Assembly (NCBI RefSeq): GCF_000349845.1
Contig: NC_020829.1
Location: forward strand, 3,975,001 to 4,039,000
Reading direction: 5' to 3'
DNA: 64,000 nt
Origin: Pseudomonas sp. ATCC 13867
GTDB taxonomy: Bacteria; Pseudomonadota; Gammaproteobacteria; Pseudomonadales; Pseudomonadaceae
Shown: in pieces, positions 8,235-16,287 of the stretch
How positions within the stretch are numbered: position 1 is the stretch's first letter
How the letters are laid out: each line of letters begins with the position of its first letter
The notes under the pieces: generated by a model
Seen by the model: the letters and a program-made list of their open reading frames with translations, nothing else
Databases searched by the model: none
Told to the model about the DNA's origin: nothing
Translations under genes and position numbers: made by a program

Positions 8235-8259
8235 CCGCGACGCCTTCACCGCGTCGCGG
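8235..8259. terminator. GC-rich stem-loop after the AhpD-like gene
   Basis: CCGCGACGC at 8235-8243 pairs perfectly with GCGTCGCGG at 8251-8259 around a 7-nt loop, 9 bases past the stop codon. There is no T-run, so it may act as a 3' stabilising hairpin or as part of a weak terminator. Confidence 0.4.
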
Positions 8260-8556
8260 ACACCACTTTCCTGATCGACAGCGATGGGATATCGGTGGAA
8301 CACCCGTCCCAAGGCCTGACGGCTCATACGTCGCTCTCCGGGACAGCGTCGATACACTGACGAGACTCGAGCACGACGTGATGGCCTCTGTACCCTACTT
8401 CCGCTTGCCATTGATGCAGCGGATGCTCCGCGAGCACAGCACCACGGACATACCGCCGACATTTCCTCGCGTCCGGCTTCCTGAAACGCCGCATCTCGCC
8501 ATAGGCGAGAATCACGAGCCTTCTCTCCGGCTACCACAGGCATGTCCGGGCCCCGA
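8260..8556. other. Non-coding spacer
   Basis: About 300 bases without a convincing gene. Open frames on both strands here lack any recognisable motif and have shadow-like composition. It separates two convergent genes. Confidence 0.5.
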
Positions 8557-9492
8557 TCAGAAAGGAAGGAGATAGCGCAAAGTCAGTTGGCTGCCTTCAG
8601 AGCGATTTCTTGCCCCTTGCTCGATGTAGTAATTGGCGAAGAAGCTCTGCTTGCCCTGGCGGTACATCACACCGGGACCCAGCCCCAGCACGCGTTCCTT
8701 CGAGTCGGACTGGCGTTGCCCATCGATCCGGTCGGCGCTGGTTTGCCTCAGTTGGTAACCCGCCAACCCGACTCGCCATGCATCGGAAAGCGCATACGAA
8801 ACCGAGAAATTGCTGTGGATCGCGGTCCCCGGCTGGATATCGCCCGCCTGAAGCCGGGACGCCGGATCGTCGTTACGGCTCGACCAGGCGTAGTGCAAAC
8901 GACCGCTGACCTCGAGCCGGTCGGTGAGCTCCCAGGTAAATGCATAATGCGGGCTGACGATCCAGAGATTGCTCCCCACATTGATGCTCGCATCGCGGTC
9001 ATAGTCCCCTGTAGGCGCGGTAATCACCAGGTTCAGGCGCTGCCAGTATGGCCGACCGAACAGAGACACGGGTTCCCATTGCAGGAGCATCGGACTGACG
9101 ACCAGATCGCCTTGACGGGTTCGGTCACCGTCCGGTCCACCATCGATTTCGAGATCAAGGTGCACCAGTGGCAATAGAATCTCGGCCCCGTAATACGCCC
9201 CCAGGAACTTCCGGGTGCTGATGTATGCAAGATGCGGTAGTACAGCCGTACTACGCACTCGCTGGCGCCCTGGGACGGCATGGCCCTGGGCGTTGGCGGC
9301 ATCGTTGGAACGGTAATGCTGGACCGGCAGCTCGAACAACATTCCCGGCAACACGATGCCATCCATGAAGCTGGTGTTGCCCAAGGGTAAGGGCGGGAGG
9401 CTGACGTCATCAGCGGCCGCATCGGCGCAGCTCAGTACACTCGTCAGCGAAAGCACGGCGGCAGAACCACTGCAGGGTCTTATCCGAATCAT
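8557..9492 (-). CDS. Outer-membrane transporter-like protein (MetA-pathway of phenol degradation family)
   Basis: A 311-residue protein with an N-terminal signal-like segment (about residues 1-28) and a body of alternating beta strands ending in LTLRYLLPF, with a C-terminal Phe as expected of an outer-membrane barrel. The pattern (GDLVVSPMLLQWEP, WQRLNLVITAPTGDYDRDASINVGSN, NYYIEQGARNRSEGSQLTLRYLLPF) matches the SphA/phenol MetA-pathway transporter family (PF13557 type). Such proteins are found near aromatic catabolic genes, and the catabolic cluster starts 200 bp beyond it. The start is uncertain: ATG 9492 or GTG 9495, neither with a clear ribosome-binding site. Confidence 0.7.
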   Translation of the reverse strand: MIRIRPCSGSAAVLSLTSVLSCADAAADDVSLPPLPLGNTSFMDGIVLPGMLFELPVQHYRSNDAANAQGHAVPGRQRVRSTAVLPHLAYISTRKFLGAYYGAEILLPLVHLDLEIDGGPDGDRTRQGDLVVSPMLLQWEPVSLFGRPYWQRLNLVITAPTGDYDRDASINVGSNLWIVSPHYAFTWELTDRLEVSGRLHYAWSSRNDDPASRLQAGDIQPGTAIHSNFSVSYALSDAWRVGLAGYQLRQTSADRIDGQRQSDSKERVLGLGPGVMYRQGKQSFFANYYIEQGARNRSEGSQLTLRYLLPF

Positions 9493-9691
9493 CACTCAGC
9501 CATTGCGCGTCAGGTTGCAGATGACGGAAACGATAAGATTGCAAGGGCAGTGACGCTAGACTCACCGATCACCCACACCGTTCCATTTCATGAACGATAT
9601 GACGACATGGCTCTCGCGGAGCGGTTGCCATCGGTACATTGGCTGGTCGGCTGCCTGACCGAACGCATTTGCAATGCGCTTGACCGCCAGT

Positions 9692-10357
9692 TCACCGCGC
9701 CAAACCGCTCAGGAAAATAGCGATAGCCTCGTCCAGCCGATGCTGGCGCTCAGTGCGCGAAGGCGTTTCCATCAAGCCAAGCAAGCAACGCAACTGGAAA
9801 TCGCCGGTTAACGCATCGAGAAACAGGACTGCTCGCGTCTGGGCGTCCCCAGGGCTCACTAACCCGGCAGCATCGGCCCACCGGAAGTACTCGGTCAGGC
9901 AGCCATAGGCCGCGCCCGGCGCAGCCTCAAAAAATGACCGGGCCGCCTCCGGTGCGCGCGGCGCCTCTGCCACGATCAGTCGGTGGATGGCAATGGTTCG
10001 GGGTGAAAGGACTACGTCGAAGAATGTTCCCGCGATTTCCCGCAAGGCATCCGGCAAGGGCTTGTGCGCGAGATCCATGCTCCTGAGCGGATTGACGATC
10101 TCCTCGCACAGACGCGCGATGATCGCCGCGAACAGCCCATCCTTGTCACCGAAATAGGCGTACAGGGTGCGCTTGGAGCCGCCGATGCGCGCGATGATCG
10201 CGTCCACGCTGACCCCGGCGTAGCCCTCCTCCAGGAACATTTCCGTCGCCGCCGCGAGGATACCCTCGCGCTTCTCGACCTGCCTCTGACTTTCCACCCG
10301 CTCGTTCAACGAACCTTCCCTCCCACGTCCAGCGAATCTGTCTAAACAACCGTGCAT
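9692..10357 (-). CDS. TetR family transcriptional regulator
   Basis: A 221-residue TetR-type repressor. The DNA-binding helix-turn-helix is at about residues 50-70 (VSVDAIIARIGGSKRTLYAYFGDKDGLF) and is followed by an all-helical ligand-binding domain. It is transcribed divergently from the FAH-type hydrolase gene, and a 24-bp dyad lies between them at 10482-10505, so it is probably the local regulator of the catabolic genes and responds to a pathway compound. The ATG at 10357 may be too far upstream, since homology begins near residue 25. Confidence 0.85.
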   Translation of the reverse strand: MHGCLDRFAGRGREGSLNERVESQRQVEKREGILAAATEMFLEEGYAGVSVDAIIARIGGSKRTLYAYFGDKDGLFAAIIARLCEEIVNPLRSMDLAHKPLPDALREIAGTFFDVVLSPRTIAIHRLIVAEAPRAPEAARSFFEAAPGAAYGCLTEYFRWADAAGLVSPGDAQTRAVLFLDALTGDFQLRCLLGLMETPSRTERQHRLDEAIAIFLSGLAR

Positions 10358-10447
10358 AGCCTACCCGCGGTCTGCCGGGGGCTCCAGGCATGAAATGAAA
10401 TCGAATCGAAGCCCGGCGGCATATTCGTAAAACTTCTTGGCTCCGAG

Positions 10448-10505
10448 TTGACAGGGAACATTGCGCATGGGAATCTCGATAAAACGGTACGGTACGTTAC
10501 CGTTT
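10448..10505 (+). promoter_or_regulatory. Candidate promoter and TetR operator of the catabolic cluster
   Basis: A consensus -35 hexamer TTGACA lies at 10448-10453. About 28 bp downstream is a dyad with 8-bp arms, AAACGGTA (10482-10489) and TACCGTTT (10498-10505), around an 8-bp centre CGGTACGT that is itself nearly symmetrical. Its position between the divergent regulator and the first catabolic gene (start 10545) is that of a TetR operator. No clear -10 hexamer at the correct spacing was found. Confidence 0.55.
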
Positions 10506-10544
10506 ACTGAAGCCTTGAAAAAGAATAACAGCGAGGTACAGATC

Positions 10545-11411
10545 ATGCGTTTCGTGCACTTTGTCGAAGGCTCCGCCAAGGGCCTTGCCGTGGAAACCGA
10601 AGCGGGCCTGCGCGGCCTCACCGAAAACCAGCCGGGCTATCCGGGTTCGCTGCTGCAACTGCTGGATGCCGGTCATGCAGCGCTACAACTGGCGCACCGC
10701 AAGCTCAGCGAAGCCCCCCTCCTGGATGCCTCCAGCATCCGCTACCTGCCGCCCATCGAGCGCCCCGGCAAGATCGTCTGTGTCGGTCTGAACTACGCCG
10801 ACCATACGAAGGAGAGCCCCTACGAGCAGCCCTCCTACCCCACCTTCTTCCCGCGCTTCGCCACCACCCTGATCGGCCACGGCGACGCCATCGTCCGCCC
10901 GCAGGCGTCCGAGCAGCTGGATTACGAAGGCGAGCTGGCGGTGATCATCGGCAGCCGCGGCCGCCACATCCCGCGTGAACGTGCGCTGGAATACGTCGCC
11001 GGCTATTCCATCTTCAACGAAGCCTCGGTGCGCGATTACCAGTTCAAGTCGCCGCAATGGACCATCGGCAAGAACTTCGACGCCACCGGCGCCTTCGGCC
11101 CCACCTTCGTCAGCGCCGACGAGCTGCCGCCCGGCGCCCGCGGCCTCAGCCTGACCACCCGGCTCAACGGCAAGGTCGAGCAGCAGGGCAACACCGCCGA
11201 CATGGTCTTCGATGTCGCCGAACTGATCGCCGTGCTCAGCGAAGCGGTCACCCTCGAACCGGGCGACGTGATCGTCACCGGCACCCCGGCCGGCATCGGC
11301 TGGGCCCGCCGCCCCATGCTGTTCATGCAGCCCGGCGACATCTGCACCGTCGAGATCGAAGGCATCGGCCTCCTGAGCAACCCGATCGCCGCCGAGACTC
11401 CGCCGGCCTGA
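10545..11411 (+). CDS. Fumarylacetoacetate hydrolase family protein
   Basis: A 288-residue FAH-superfamily enzyme. The core KIVCVGLNYADHTKE, LDYEGELAVIIG (with the metal-binding Glu-x-Glu), GYSIFNEASVRDYQ, KNFDATGAFGP and PGDVIVTGTPAGIGW motifs are all present, so the metal site and the catalytic loop look intact. Members hydrolyse C-C bonds of acylpyruvates or decarboxylate ring-cleavage products. As the first gene of the cluster, in front of an extradiol-dioxygenase-like gene, it would act on a ring-fission product. The ATG at 10545 has GAGGT 9 nt upstream; the in-frame TTG at 10461 lies inside the promoter region. Confidence 0.85.
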   Translation: MRFVHFVEGSAKGLAVETEAGLRGLTENQPGYPGSLLQLLDAGHAALQLAHRKLSEAPLLDASSIRYLPPIERPGKIVCVGLNYADHTKESPYEQPSYPTFFPRFATTLIGHGDAIVRPQASEQLDYEGELAVIIGSRGRHIPRERALEYVAGYSIFNEASVRDYQFKSPQWTIGKNFDATGAFGPTFVSADELPPGARGLSLTTRLNGKVEQQGNTADMVFDVAELIAVLSEAVTLEPGDVIVTGTPAGIGWARRPMLFMQPGDICTVEIEGIGLLSNPIAAETPPA

Positions 11412-11611
11412 GGCCGCGCCACAGTTCGCCCATAACCCGTTCGCCCTGAATCAGGCGGGATTCGCCCGGCCGGCCTAGCGCCGCGCCGGTGTTCCCGGCT
11501 GCCCTCGCCACGGACTGCCCGGCAGTCCGCGGACGCGGCCGCCCGGAAAAAGGCCATCCCGCCGCCGAACGCCCCGAACCTGTCGCCGGCCACGGCCAAG
11601 GAGACGCAGCC

Positions 11612-12613
11612 ATGCTGCACATCAAAGACATCAACCACGTGGTCTACCGGCATTCCGACCTCGACCGCCTCGAACGCTTCCTGCTCGACTTCGGCCTGGT
11701 CGTGGCCCACCGCACCGAACAGCGCCTGTACCTGCGCGGCACCGGGACGCTGCCCTACGTGTACATCGCCGAGCGCGCCGACACCCCGGCCTTCGGCGCC
11801 ATCGCCTTCGCCGTGGAAACCCTCGACGACCTGCAGGCCGCCGAGCGCCTGCCCGGCGCCTCGCCGATCCAGCCGCTGGAGCATCCCGGCGGTGGTCACT
11901 GCGTGGTCCTGCATGACCCGTCTGGCCGACGCATAGAGCTGGTTCACGGCATCCAGCCGGTCGATCCGCTGCCCCACCGCTCGGCGCTGGTGCTCAACTC
12001 CGCAGTGGAGAAACGCCGCTTCGGCGACGTGCAGCGGCCCGGCAAGGGACCGGCGCAGGCCATGCGTCTCGGCCACGTCGCCATCGGCGTCGCCGACATG
12101 ACGGCGATGATCGATTGGTATCGCAACGTACTCGGCATGCTGCCGTCCGACCTGATCGTCGAGGGCGAGCAGCGCGACTGCCCGGCCGCCGCCTTCCTGC
12201 GCCTGAATCGCGGCGACGACTGGACCGACCACCACACCATCGCGCTGTTCCAGGCCGGCAAGGACGTGGTCCACCACGCCTCCTTCGAGGTGCAGGACTT
12301 CGACGCCCAGTGCCTCGGCCACGAATGGATGAACGAACAGGGCTGGACGCCGTTCTGGGGCGTCGGCCGCCATGTACTCGGCAGCCAGATCTTCGACTAC
12401 TGGCGCGACCCCTCCGGCAACCTCATCGAGCACTTCACCGATGGTGACCTGTTCAACCACGAATCGCCGATGAACTGCACCCAGGCCTGCGACTCCAGCC
12501 TCTACCAGTGGGGTCCGCCGATGTCGGTGGAGTTCTTCCTAGGCGGCAGCGACGAAGACGAAAGCGTCGCCCCACGTTCGCTCGCCGAGCGCCAGCGCCA
12601 CAACCACCGATGA
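11612..12613 (+). CDS. VOC superfamily extradiol-dioxygenase-like protein
   Basis: A 333-residue protein with two vicinal-oxygen-chelate domains (about residues 1-125 and 150-290), the layout of type I extradiol ring-cleavage dioxygenases. A complete 2-His-1-Glu iron site can be read in the second domain: His155 (LGHVAIG), His221/222 (VHHASFEV) and Glu273 (LIEHF). The first domain keeps His9 but looks like the inactive structural half. The ATG at 11612 follows AAGGAG. It sits second in the cluster, 200 bp after the FAH gene. Cleavage of a catechol-like ring is likely; the substrate is unknown. Confidence 0.8.
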   Translation: MLHIKDINHVVYRHSDLDRLERFLLDFGLVVAHRTEQRLYLRGTGTLPYVYIAERADTPAFGAIAFAVETLDDLQAAERLPGASPIQPLEHPGGGHCVVLHDPSGRRIELVHGIQPVDPLPHRSALVLNSAVEKRRFGDVQRPGKGPAQAMRLGHVAIGVADMTAMIDWYRNVLGMLPSDLIVEGEQRDCPAAAFLRLNRGDDWTDHHTIALFQAGKDVVHHASFEVQDFDAQCLGHEWMNEQGWTPFWGVGRHVLGSQIFDYWRDPSGNLIEHFTDGDLFNHESPMNCTQACDSSLYQWGPPMSVEFFLGGSDEDESVAPRSLAERQRHNHR

Positions 12614-12631
12614 CCACAGGAACCCAGAGCC

Positions 12632-13243
12632 ATGAGAGAAGTACTTTCCGAACAGGGACTCGACCTCCTTTTTCGTAACGCCCGCAGCCAGAACGGCTGG
12701 CTCGACAGGGAGGTGAGCGACGACACCCTGCGCGCCATCCATGATCTGGTGCGCTGGGGTCCGACCAGCACCAACGGCTGCCCGGCGCGCATCGTCTTCC
12801 TGCGCAGCGCCGAGGCCAAGGCGCGCCTGCTGCCGTCGCTCGCCCAGGGCAATGTGGAGAAGACCCTGGGTGCGCCGGTGACCGCCATCATCGGCTACGA
12901 CACCGACTTCCACGAGCAACTGCCGCGCCTGTTCCCGCACAACTCCGGGATGCGCGACTGGTACGCCGCGCAGCCGCAAATGATCGAGACCGCCGCGCTG
13001 CGCAACGGCTCGCTGCAGGGCGGCTACTTCATCCTTGCCGCGCGCGCCCTGGGCCTGGACTGCGGGCCGATGTCGGGCTTCGACCACGAACGGGTCGACC
13101 GCGAATTCTTCGGCGCCGACGGCAGCTTCCCCGGTCAGCGGGTGAAAACCAACTTCCTCTGCAACCTCGGCTACGGCGACCCGGAAAAACTCTTCCCGCG
13201 CAGCCCGCGCCTGGCCTTCGAGGAGAGCTGCGCCCTGCTCTAG
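12632..13243 (+). CDS. Malonic semialdehyde reductase RutE-like nitroreductase
   Basis: A 203-residue FMN-dependent nitroreductase-family protein, closely similar along its length to E. coli RutE as I remember it (for example WGPTSTNGCPARIVF, LGAPVTAIIGYD, ALGLDCGPMSGFD, NLGYGDPEKLF). RutE reduces malonic semialdehyde to 3-hydroxypropionate in pyrimidine degradation. No other rut gene is present; here it lies 18 bp after the dioxygenase-like gene and upstream of an importer and a CoA-acylating semialdehyde dehydrogenase, so the pathway may release a toxic C3 semialdehyde. Confidence 0.8.
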   Translation: MREVLSEQGLDLLFRNARSQNGWLDREVSDDTLRAIHDLVRWGPTSTNGCPARIVFLRSAEAKARLLPSLAQGNVEKTLGAPVTAIIGYDTDFHEQLPRLFPHNSGMRDWYAAQPQMIETAALRNGSLQGGYFILAARALGLDCGPMSGFDHERVDREFFGADGSFPGQRVKTNFLCNLGYGDPEKLFPRSPRLAFEESCALL

Positions 13244-13309
13244 CGATCCCCGATCTGCCGGGCGCCAGCCGCGCCCGGCGCCGTACATAACAAGAACAAG
13301 GAGAAACCC

Positions 13310-13360
13310 ATGCGGCACACCCACCCGATCCACCGATCCACCCACCGGCTGAACGACTGA
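13310..13360 (+). CDS. Possible 16-residue leader peptide
   Basis: ATG at 13310 follows an AAGGAG ribosome-binding site at proper spacing and opens a 16-codon frame (MRHTHPIHRSTHRLND) ending at TGA 13358-13360, 13 bp before the MFS transporter start. Four of 16 residues are His. A strong ribosome-binding site in front of so short a frame suggests a translated leader or a coupling peptide; it could also be a decayed start of a longer gene. Confidence 0.35.
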   Translation: MRHTHPIHRSTHRLND

Positions 13361-13373
13361 CGGAGACGCGACC

Positions 13374-14612
13374 ATGCACAACATCTCGAAATGGCACGTG
13401 CTCGTCGGCGGCTTCCTCGCCTATCTGTTCGACGCCATGGAAATCATTCTGCTGACCATCGCCCTGCCGGTGATCCGCCAGGACCTCGGCCTGAGCATCG
13501 GCGAAGCCGGCATGCTCGCCTCGGCGACGCTGCTCGGCATCGGCTTCAGCAGCATTACCACCGGCTGGTACTCCGACAACTTCGGCCGGCGCAAGGCGCT
13601 GCTGGCGTCGCTGATCAGCTTCGGCGCGCTGACCATGCTGGTCGCCAGCACCGGCAACTGGTACCTGCTGCTGTTGCTGCGCTTCCTCTCCGGCCTCGGC
13701 CTGGGCGGGGTGTGGGGCATCGTCTCGGCCTACATCGCCGAGACCTGGCCGCAACATCAGCGTGCCCGCGCCACCGGCTTCGTGCTCAGCTCCTTCCCGG
13801 TGGGCGCCGCCATCGCCGCGATGGCCGGCAAGGCCTTCCTGCCGGACTGGCAGATGCTGTTCCTCGCCGCGGGTATCTCGACCCTGATCCCGGTGCTCTA
13901 CCTCTGGCTGTTCGTCCCCGAATCGCCGGAATGGAAGGCGCAGAAGGACAGCGTCGCAAGCAGCGCGGAGGCCCCGGTCAAGGCTTCGGTCCGGGAGATC
14001 TTCGCCCCCGACCTGCTGCGCCTGACCCTGCTCGGCACCGCCGCGGCGAGCTGCTCGGTGATCGGCTTCTGGGGCGCCAGCACCTGGCTGCCGACCTACC
14101 TGGTGCAGGAGCGCGGGCTGGAACTCGGCATGATGGCGCACTTCATGACCATCCTGAACATCGGCGCCTTCATCGGCATCAACGCCTTCGGCCTGTTCGC
14201 CGATCGCATCGGCAAGCGCAACGCCACCCTGCTGTCGCTGCTCGGCAGCGCGGTGATGCTGGCGGTCTATGCGCTGACCACGGACAACCAGGTGCTGTTC
14301 TGGCTGGGCCCGGTCTACGCCTTCTTCTATGCCTTCGCCAGCCTGTTCGCCTCCTACTTCAGCGCCCTCTACCCGGTGCGGGTGCGCACCATCGGCGCCG
14401 GCTTCTGCTTCAACTTCGGCCGCGGCCTGGCCGCCTTCGCCCCGCTGCTGCTGAGCGGCATCGCCACCAGCCACAGCCTGGGGCTCGGGCTGCTGGTGTG
14501 CGCCGGGTTCTTCGCCCTGGGCACGCTGATCATGTTCTTCATGCCCCAGGCCGAAGTGCCACTCGCCGCCCCGGCGACAGCCTTGAAGCCGGCTGGAACC
14601 GCCGCCTCCTGA
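13374..14612 (+). CDS. MFS transporter (aromatic acid:H+ symporter-like)
   Basis: A 412-residue major-facilitator protein with 12 predicted membrane segments. The loop 2-3 signature appears as GWYSDNFGRRKA, and an early DAMEIILLTIALP segment is typical of the acid:H+ symporter group that imports aromatic or short organic acids. The central loop carries the VPESPEW motif of this subgroup. It probably brings in the substrate of the surrounding catabolic genes. A short possible leader frame lies just upstream and an intercistronic stem-loop just downstream. Confidence 0.85.
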   Translation: MHNISKWHVLVGGFLAYLFDAMEIILLTIALPVIRQDLGLSIGEAGMLASATLLGIGFSSITTGWYSDNFGRRKALLASLISFGALTMLVASTGNWYLLLLLRFLSGLGLGGVWGIVSAYIAETWPQHQRARATGFVLSSFPVGAAIAAMAGKAFLPDWQMLFLAAGISTLIPVLYLWLFVPESPEWKAQKDSVASSAEAPVKASVREIFAPDLLRLTLLGTAAASCSVIGFWGASTWLPTYLVQERGLELGMMAHFMTILNIGAFIGINAFGLFADRIGKRNATLLSLLGSAVMLAVYALTTDNQVLFWLGPVYAFFYAFASLFASYFSALYPVRVRTIGAGFCFNFGRGLAAFAPLLLSGIATSHSLGLGLLVCAGFFALGTLIMFFMPQAEVPLAAPATALKPAGTAAS

Positions 14613-14642
14613 CCATCCATCACTGACCTGCAGCCCGCCAGA

Positions 14643-14665
14643 CCGGCACGTGCGCAACGTGCCGG
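14643..14665 (+). other. Intercistronic stem-loop between the MFS and dehydrogenase genes
   Basis: CCGGCACG (14643-14650) pairs perfectly with CGTGCCGG (14658-14665) around a 7-nt loop, 29 bp before the dehydrogenase start. With no T-run it looks like an mRNA-processing or stability hairpin. Confidence 0.5.
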
Positions 14666-14693
14666 AACGGGACTGCTCATGCGGAGAAAAACC

Positions 14694-16199
14694 ATGACCA
14701 CCATCCTGCAGCACTACATCGACGGCCGTCGCAGCGAGGGCCGCAGCGGCCGCGTCGCCGACGTGCGCAACCCGGCCACCGGCCAGATCAGCGTCCAGGT
14801 GCCGCTGGCCAGCGCCGCGGAACTGAACGAGGCAGTAGCCGCCGCGAAGGCCGCCTTCCCGGCCTGGTCGGCGACCACCCCGCTGCGCCGCGCGCGGGTG
14901 CTCGGCCGCTTCAGGGAATTGCTGGAACAGAACGCCGGGAAGCTCGCGGCGATCATCACCGCCGAGCACGGCAAGGTGCACTCCGACGCCATGGGCGAGG
15001 TGGTGCGCGGCATCGAGGTGGTGGAGTTCGCCTGTGGCGGCCCGCACCTGCTCAAGGGCGAGGTCAGCGAAAACATCGGTAGCGCCATCGATTCGCACGC
15101 CATGCGCCAGGCCCTCGGCGTGGTCGCCGGAATCACCCCGTTCAACTTCCCGGCCATGGTCGCGCTGTGGATGTTCCCGGTGGCCCTGGCCTGCGGCAAC
15201 ACCTTCGTCCTCAAGCCGTCCGAGCGCGATCCATCGGCGGCGCTGTTCCTCGCCGAGCTGCTGGCCGAGGCCGGCCTGCCCGCCGGCGTGTTCAACGTGG
15301 TCAACGGCGACAAGGAGGCGGTGGACGCGATCCTCGCCCACCCGGACATCCAGGCCGTCAGCTTCGTCGGCTCCACCCCCATCGCCCGGCACATCTACGC
15401 CACCGGCGCGGCCAACGGCAAGCGCGTGCAGGCCCTCGGTGGGGCGAAGAACCACATGGTGGTGATGCCCGACGCCGATCTCGACAAGGCCGCCGACGCG
15501 CTGATGGGCGCGGCCTACGGCGCCGCCGGCGAACGCTGCATGGCGATCTCCATCGCCGTGGCGGTGGGCGATGCCACCGCCGACGCGCTGGTCGAACGCC
15601 TGGCGCCGCGCGTGCAGGCGCTGAAGATCGGCCCGGGCACCGACCCGCAGGCGGAAATGGGGCCGCTGATCACCCGCGAGCACCGCGACCGCGTGCGCGG
15701 CTACGTCGACAGCGGCGTCGAGGAAGGCGCCGCGCTGGTGGTCGACGGTCGCGAGTTCCGCATGCAGCAGCCGGGCTACGAGGACGGCTTCTACCTCGGC
15801 GGCAGCCTGTTCGACCACGTCACCCCGCAGATGCGCATCTACCAGGAGGAAATCTTCGGCCCGGTGCTCGGCGTGGTGCGGGTGCAGAGCTACCAGGAGG
15901 CGGTGGCGCTGATCAACGCCCACCAGTACGCCAACGGCACCGCCATCTTCACCCGCGACGGCGACTCGGCGCGCATGTTCGCCCACGAGATCCAGGTCGG
16001 CATGGTCGGCATCAACGTGCCGATCCCGGTGCCCATGGCCTTCCACAGCTTCGGCGGCTGGAAGAACTCGCTGTTCGGCGACCACCACATGCACGGCCCG
16101 GAAGGCGTGCGCTTCTACACCCGGCTGAAGACCGTCACCTCGCGCTGGATGAGCGGCATCCGCAACGGCGCCGACTTCGTCATGCCGACCATGAAGTGA
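14694..16199 (+). CDS. mmsA: CoA-acylating (methyl)malonate-semialdehyde dehydrogenase
   Basis: A 501-residue aldehyde dehydrogenase of the MmsA family. The start VRNPATGQ, the [15 protein letters not shown] nucleotide-binding stretch, the catalytic Cys282 in [10 protein letters not shown] and the [21 protein letters not shown] segment are those of CoA-dependent methylmalonate-semialdehyde dehydrogenase. It would turn malonic semialdehyde into acetyl-CoA, or methylmalonic semialdehyde into propionyl-CoA. It is not next to mmsB or mmsR, so this is a pathway-specific copy rather than the valine-catabolism copy. The ATG at 14694 with GGAGA upstream is preferred over the alternative at 14679. Confidence 0.88.
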   Translation: MTTILQHYIDGRRSEGRSGRVADVRNPATGQISVQVPLASAAELNEAVAAAKAAFPAWSATTPLRRARVLGRFRELLEQNAGKLAAIITAEHGKVHSDAMGEVVRGIEVVEFACGGPHLLKGEVSENIGSAIDSHAMRQALGVVAGITPFNFPAMVALWMFPVALACGNTFVLKPSERDPSAALFLAELLAEAGLPAGVFNVVNGDKEAVDAILAHPDIQAVSFVGSTPIARHIYATGAANGKRVQALGGAKNHMVVMPDADLDKAADALMGAAYGAAGERCMAISIAVAVGDATADALVERLAPRVQALKIGPGTDPQAEMGPLITREHRDRVRGYVDSGVEEGAALVVDGREFRMQQPGYEDGFYLGGSLFDHVTPQMRIYQEEIFGPVLGVVRVQSYQEAVALINAHQYANGTAIFTRDGDSARMFAHEIQVGMVGINVPIPVPMAFHSFGGWKNSLFGDHHMHGPEGVRFYTRLKTVTSRWMSGIRNGADFVMPTMK

Positions 16200-16287
16200 A
16201 CCCGCGGCGGGCTACCCGCCCGCCTTTCCCCTCGCAGCCCGCACGGCGATCCCGCGCGGGCGGCAACCGATTCGGAACTGGACCTCA

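Noticed and set aside
8178..8575. Overlapping frames on both strands in the spacer after the AhpD-like gene
   Set aside because: No ribosome-binding site, no motif, and both overlap known genes' ends.
13029..16094. A 1,021-codon open frame on the minus strand, antisense to the reductase, MFS and dehydrogenase genes
   Set aside because: Its translation is Gly/Ala/His/Arg/Val-rich without any domain, and it mirrors well-supported plus-strand genes. Long antisense frames are expected in high-GC DNA with G/C third positions.
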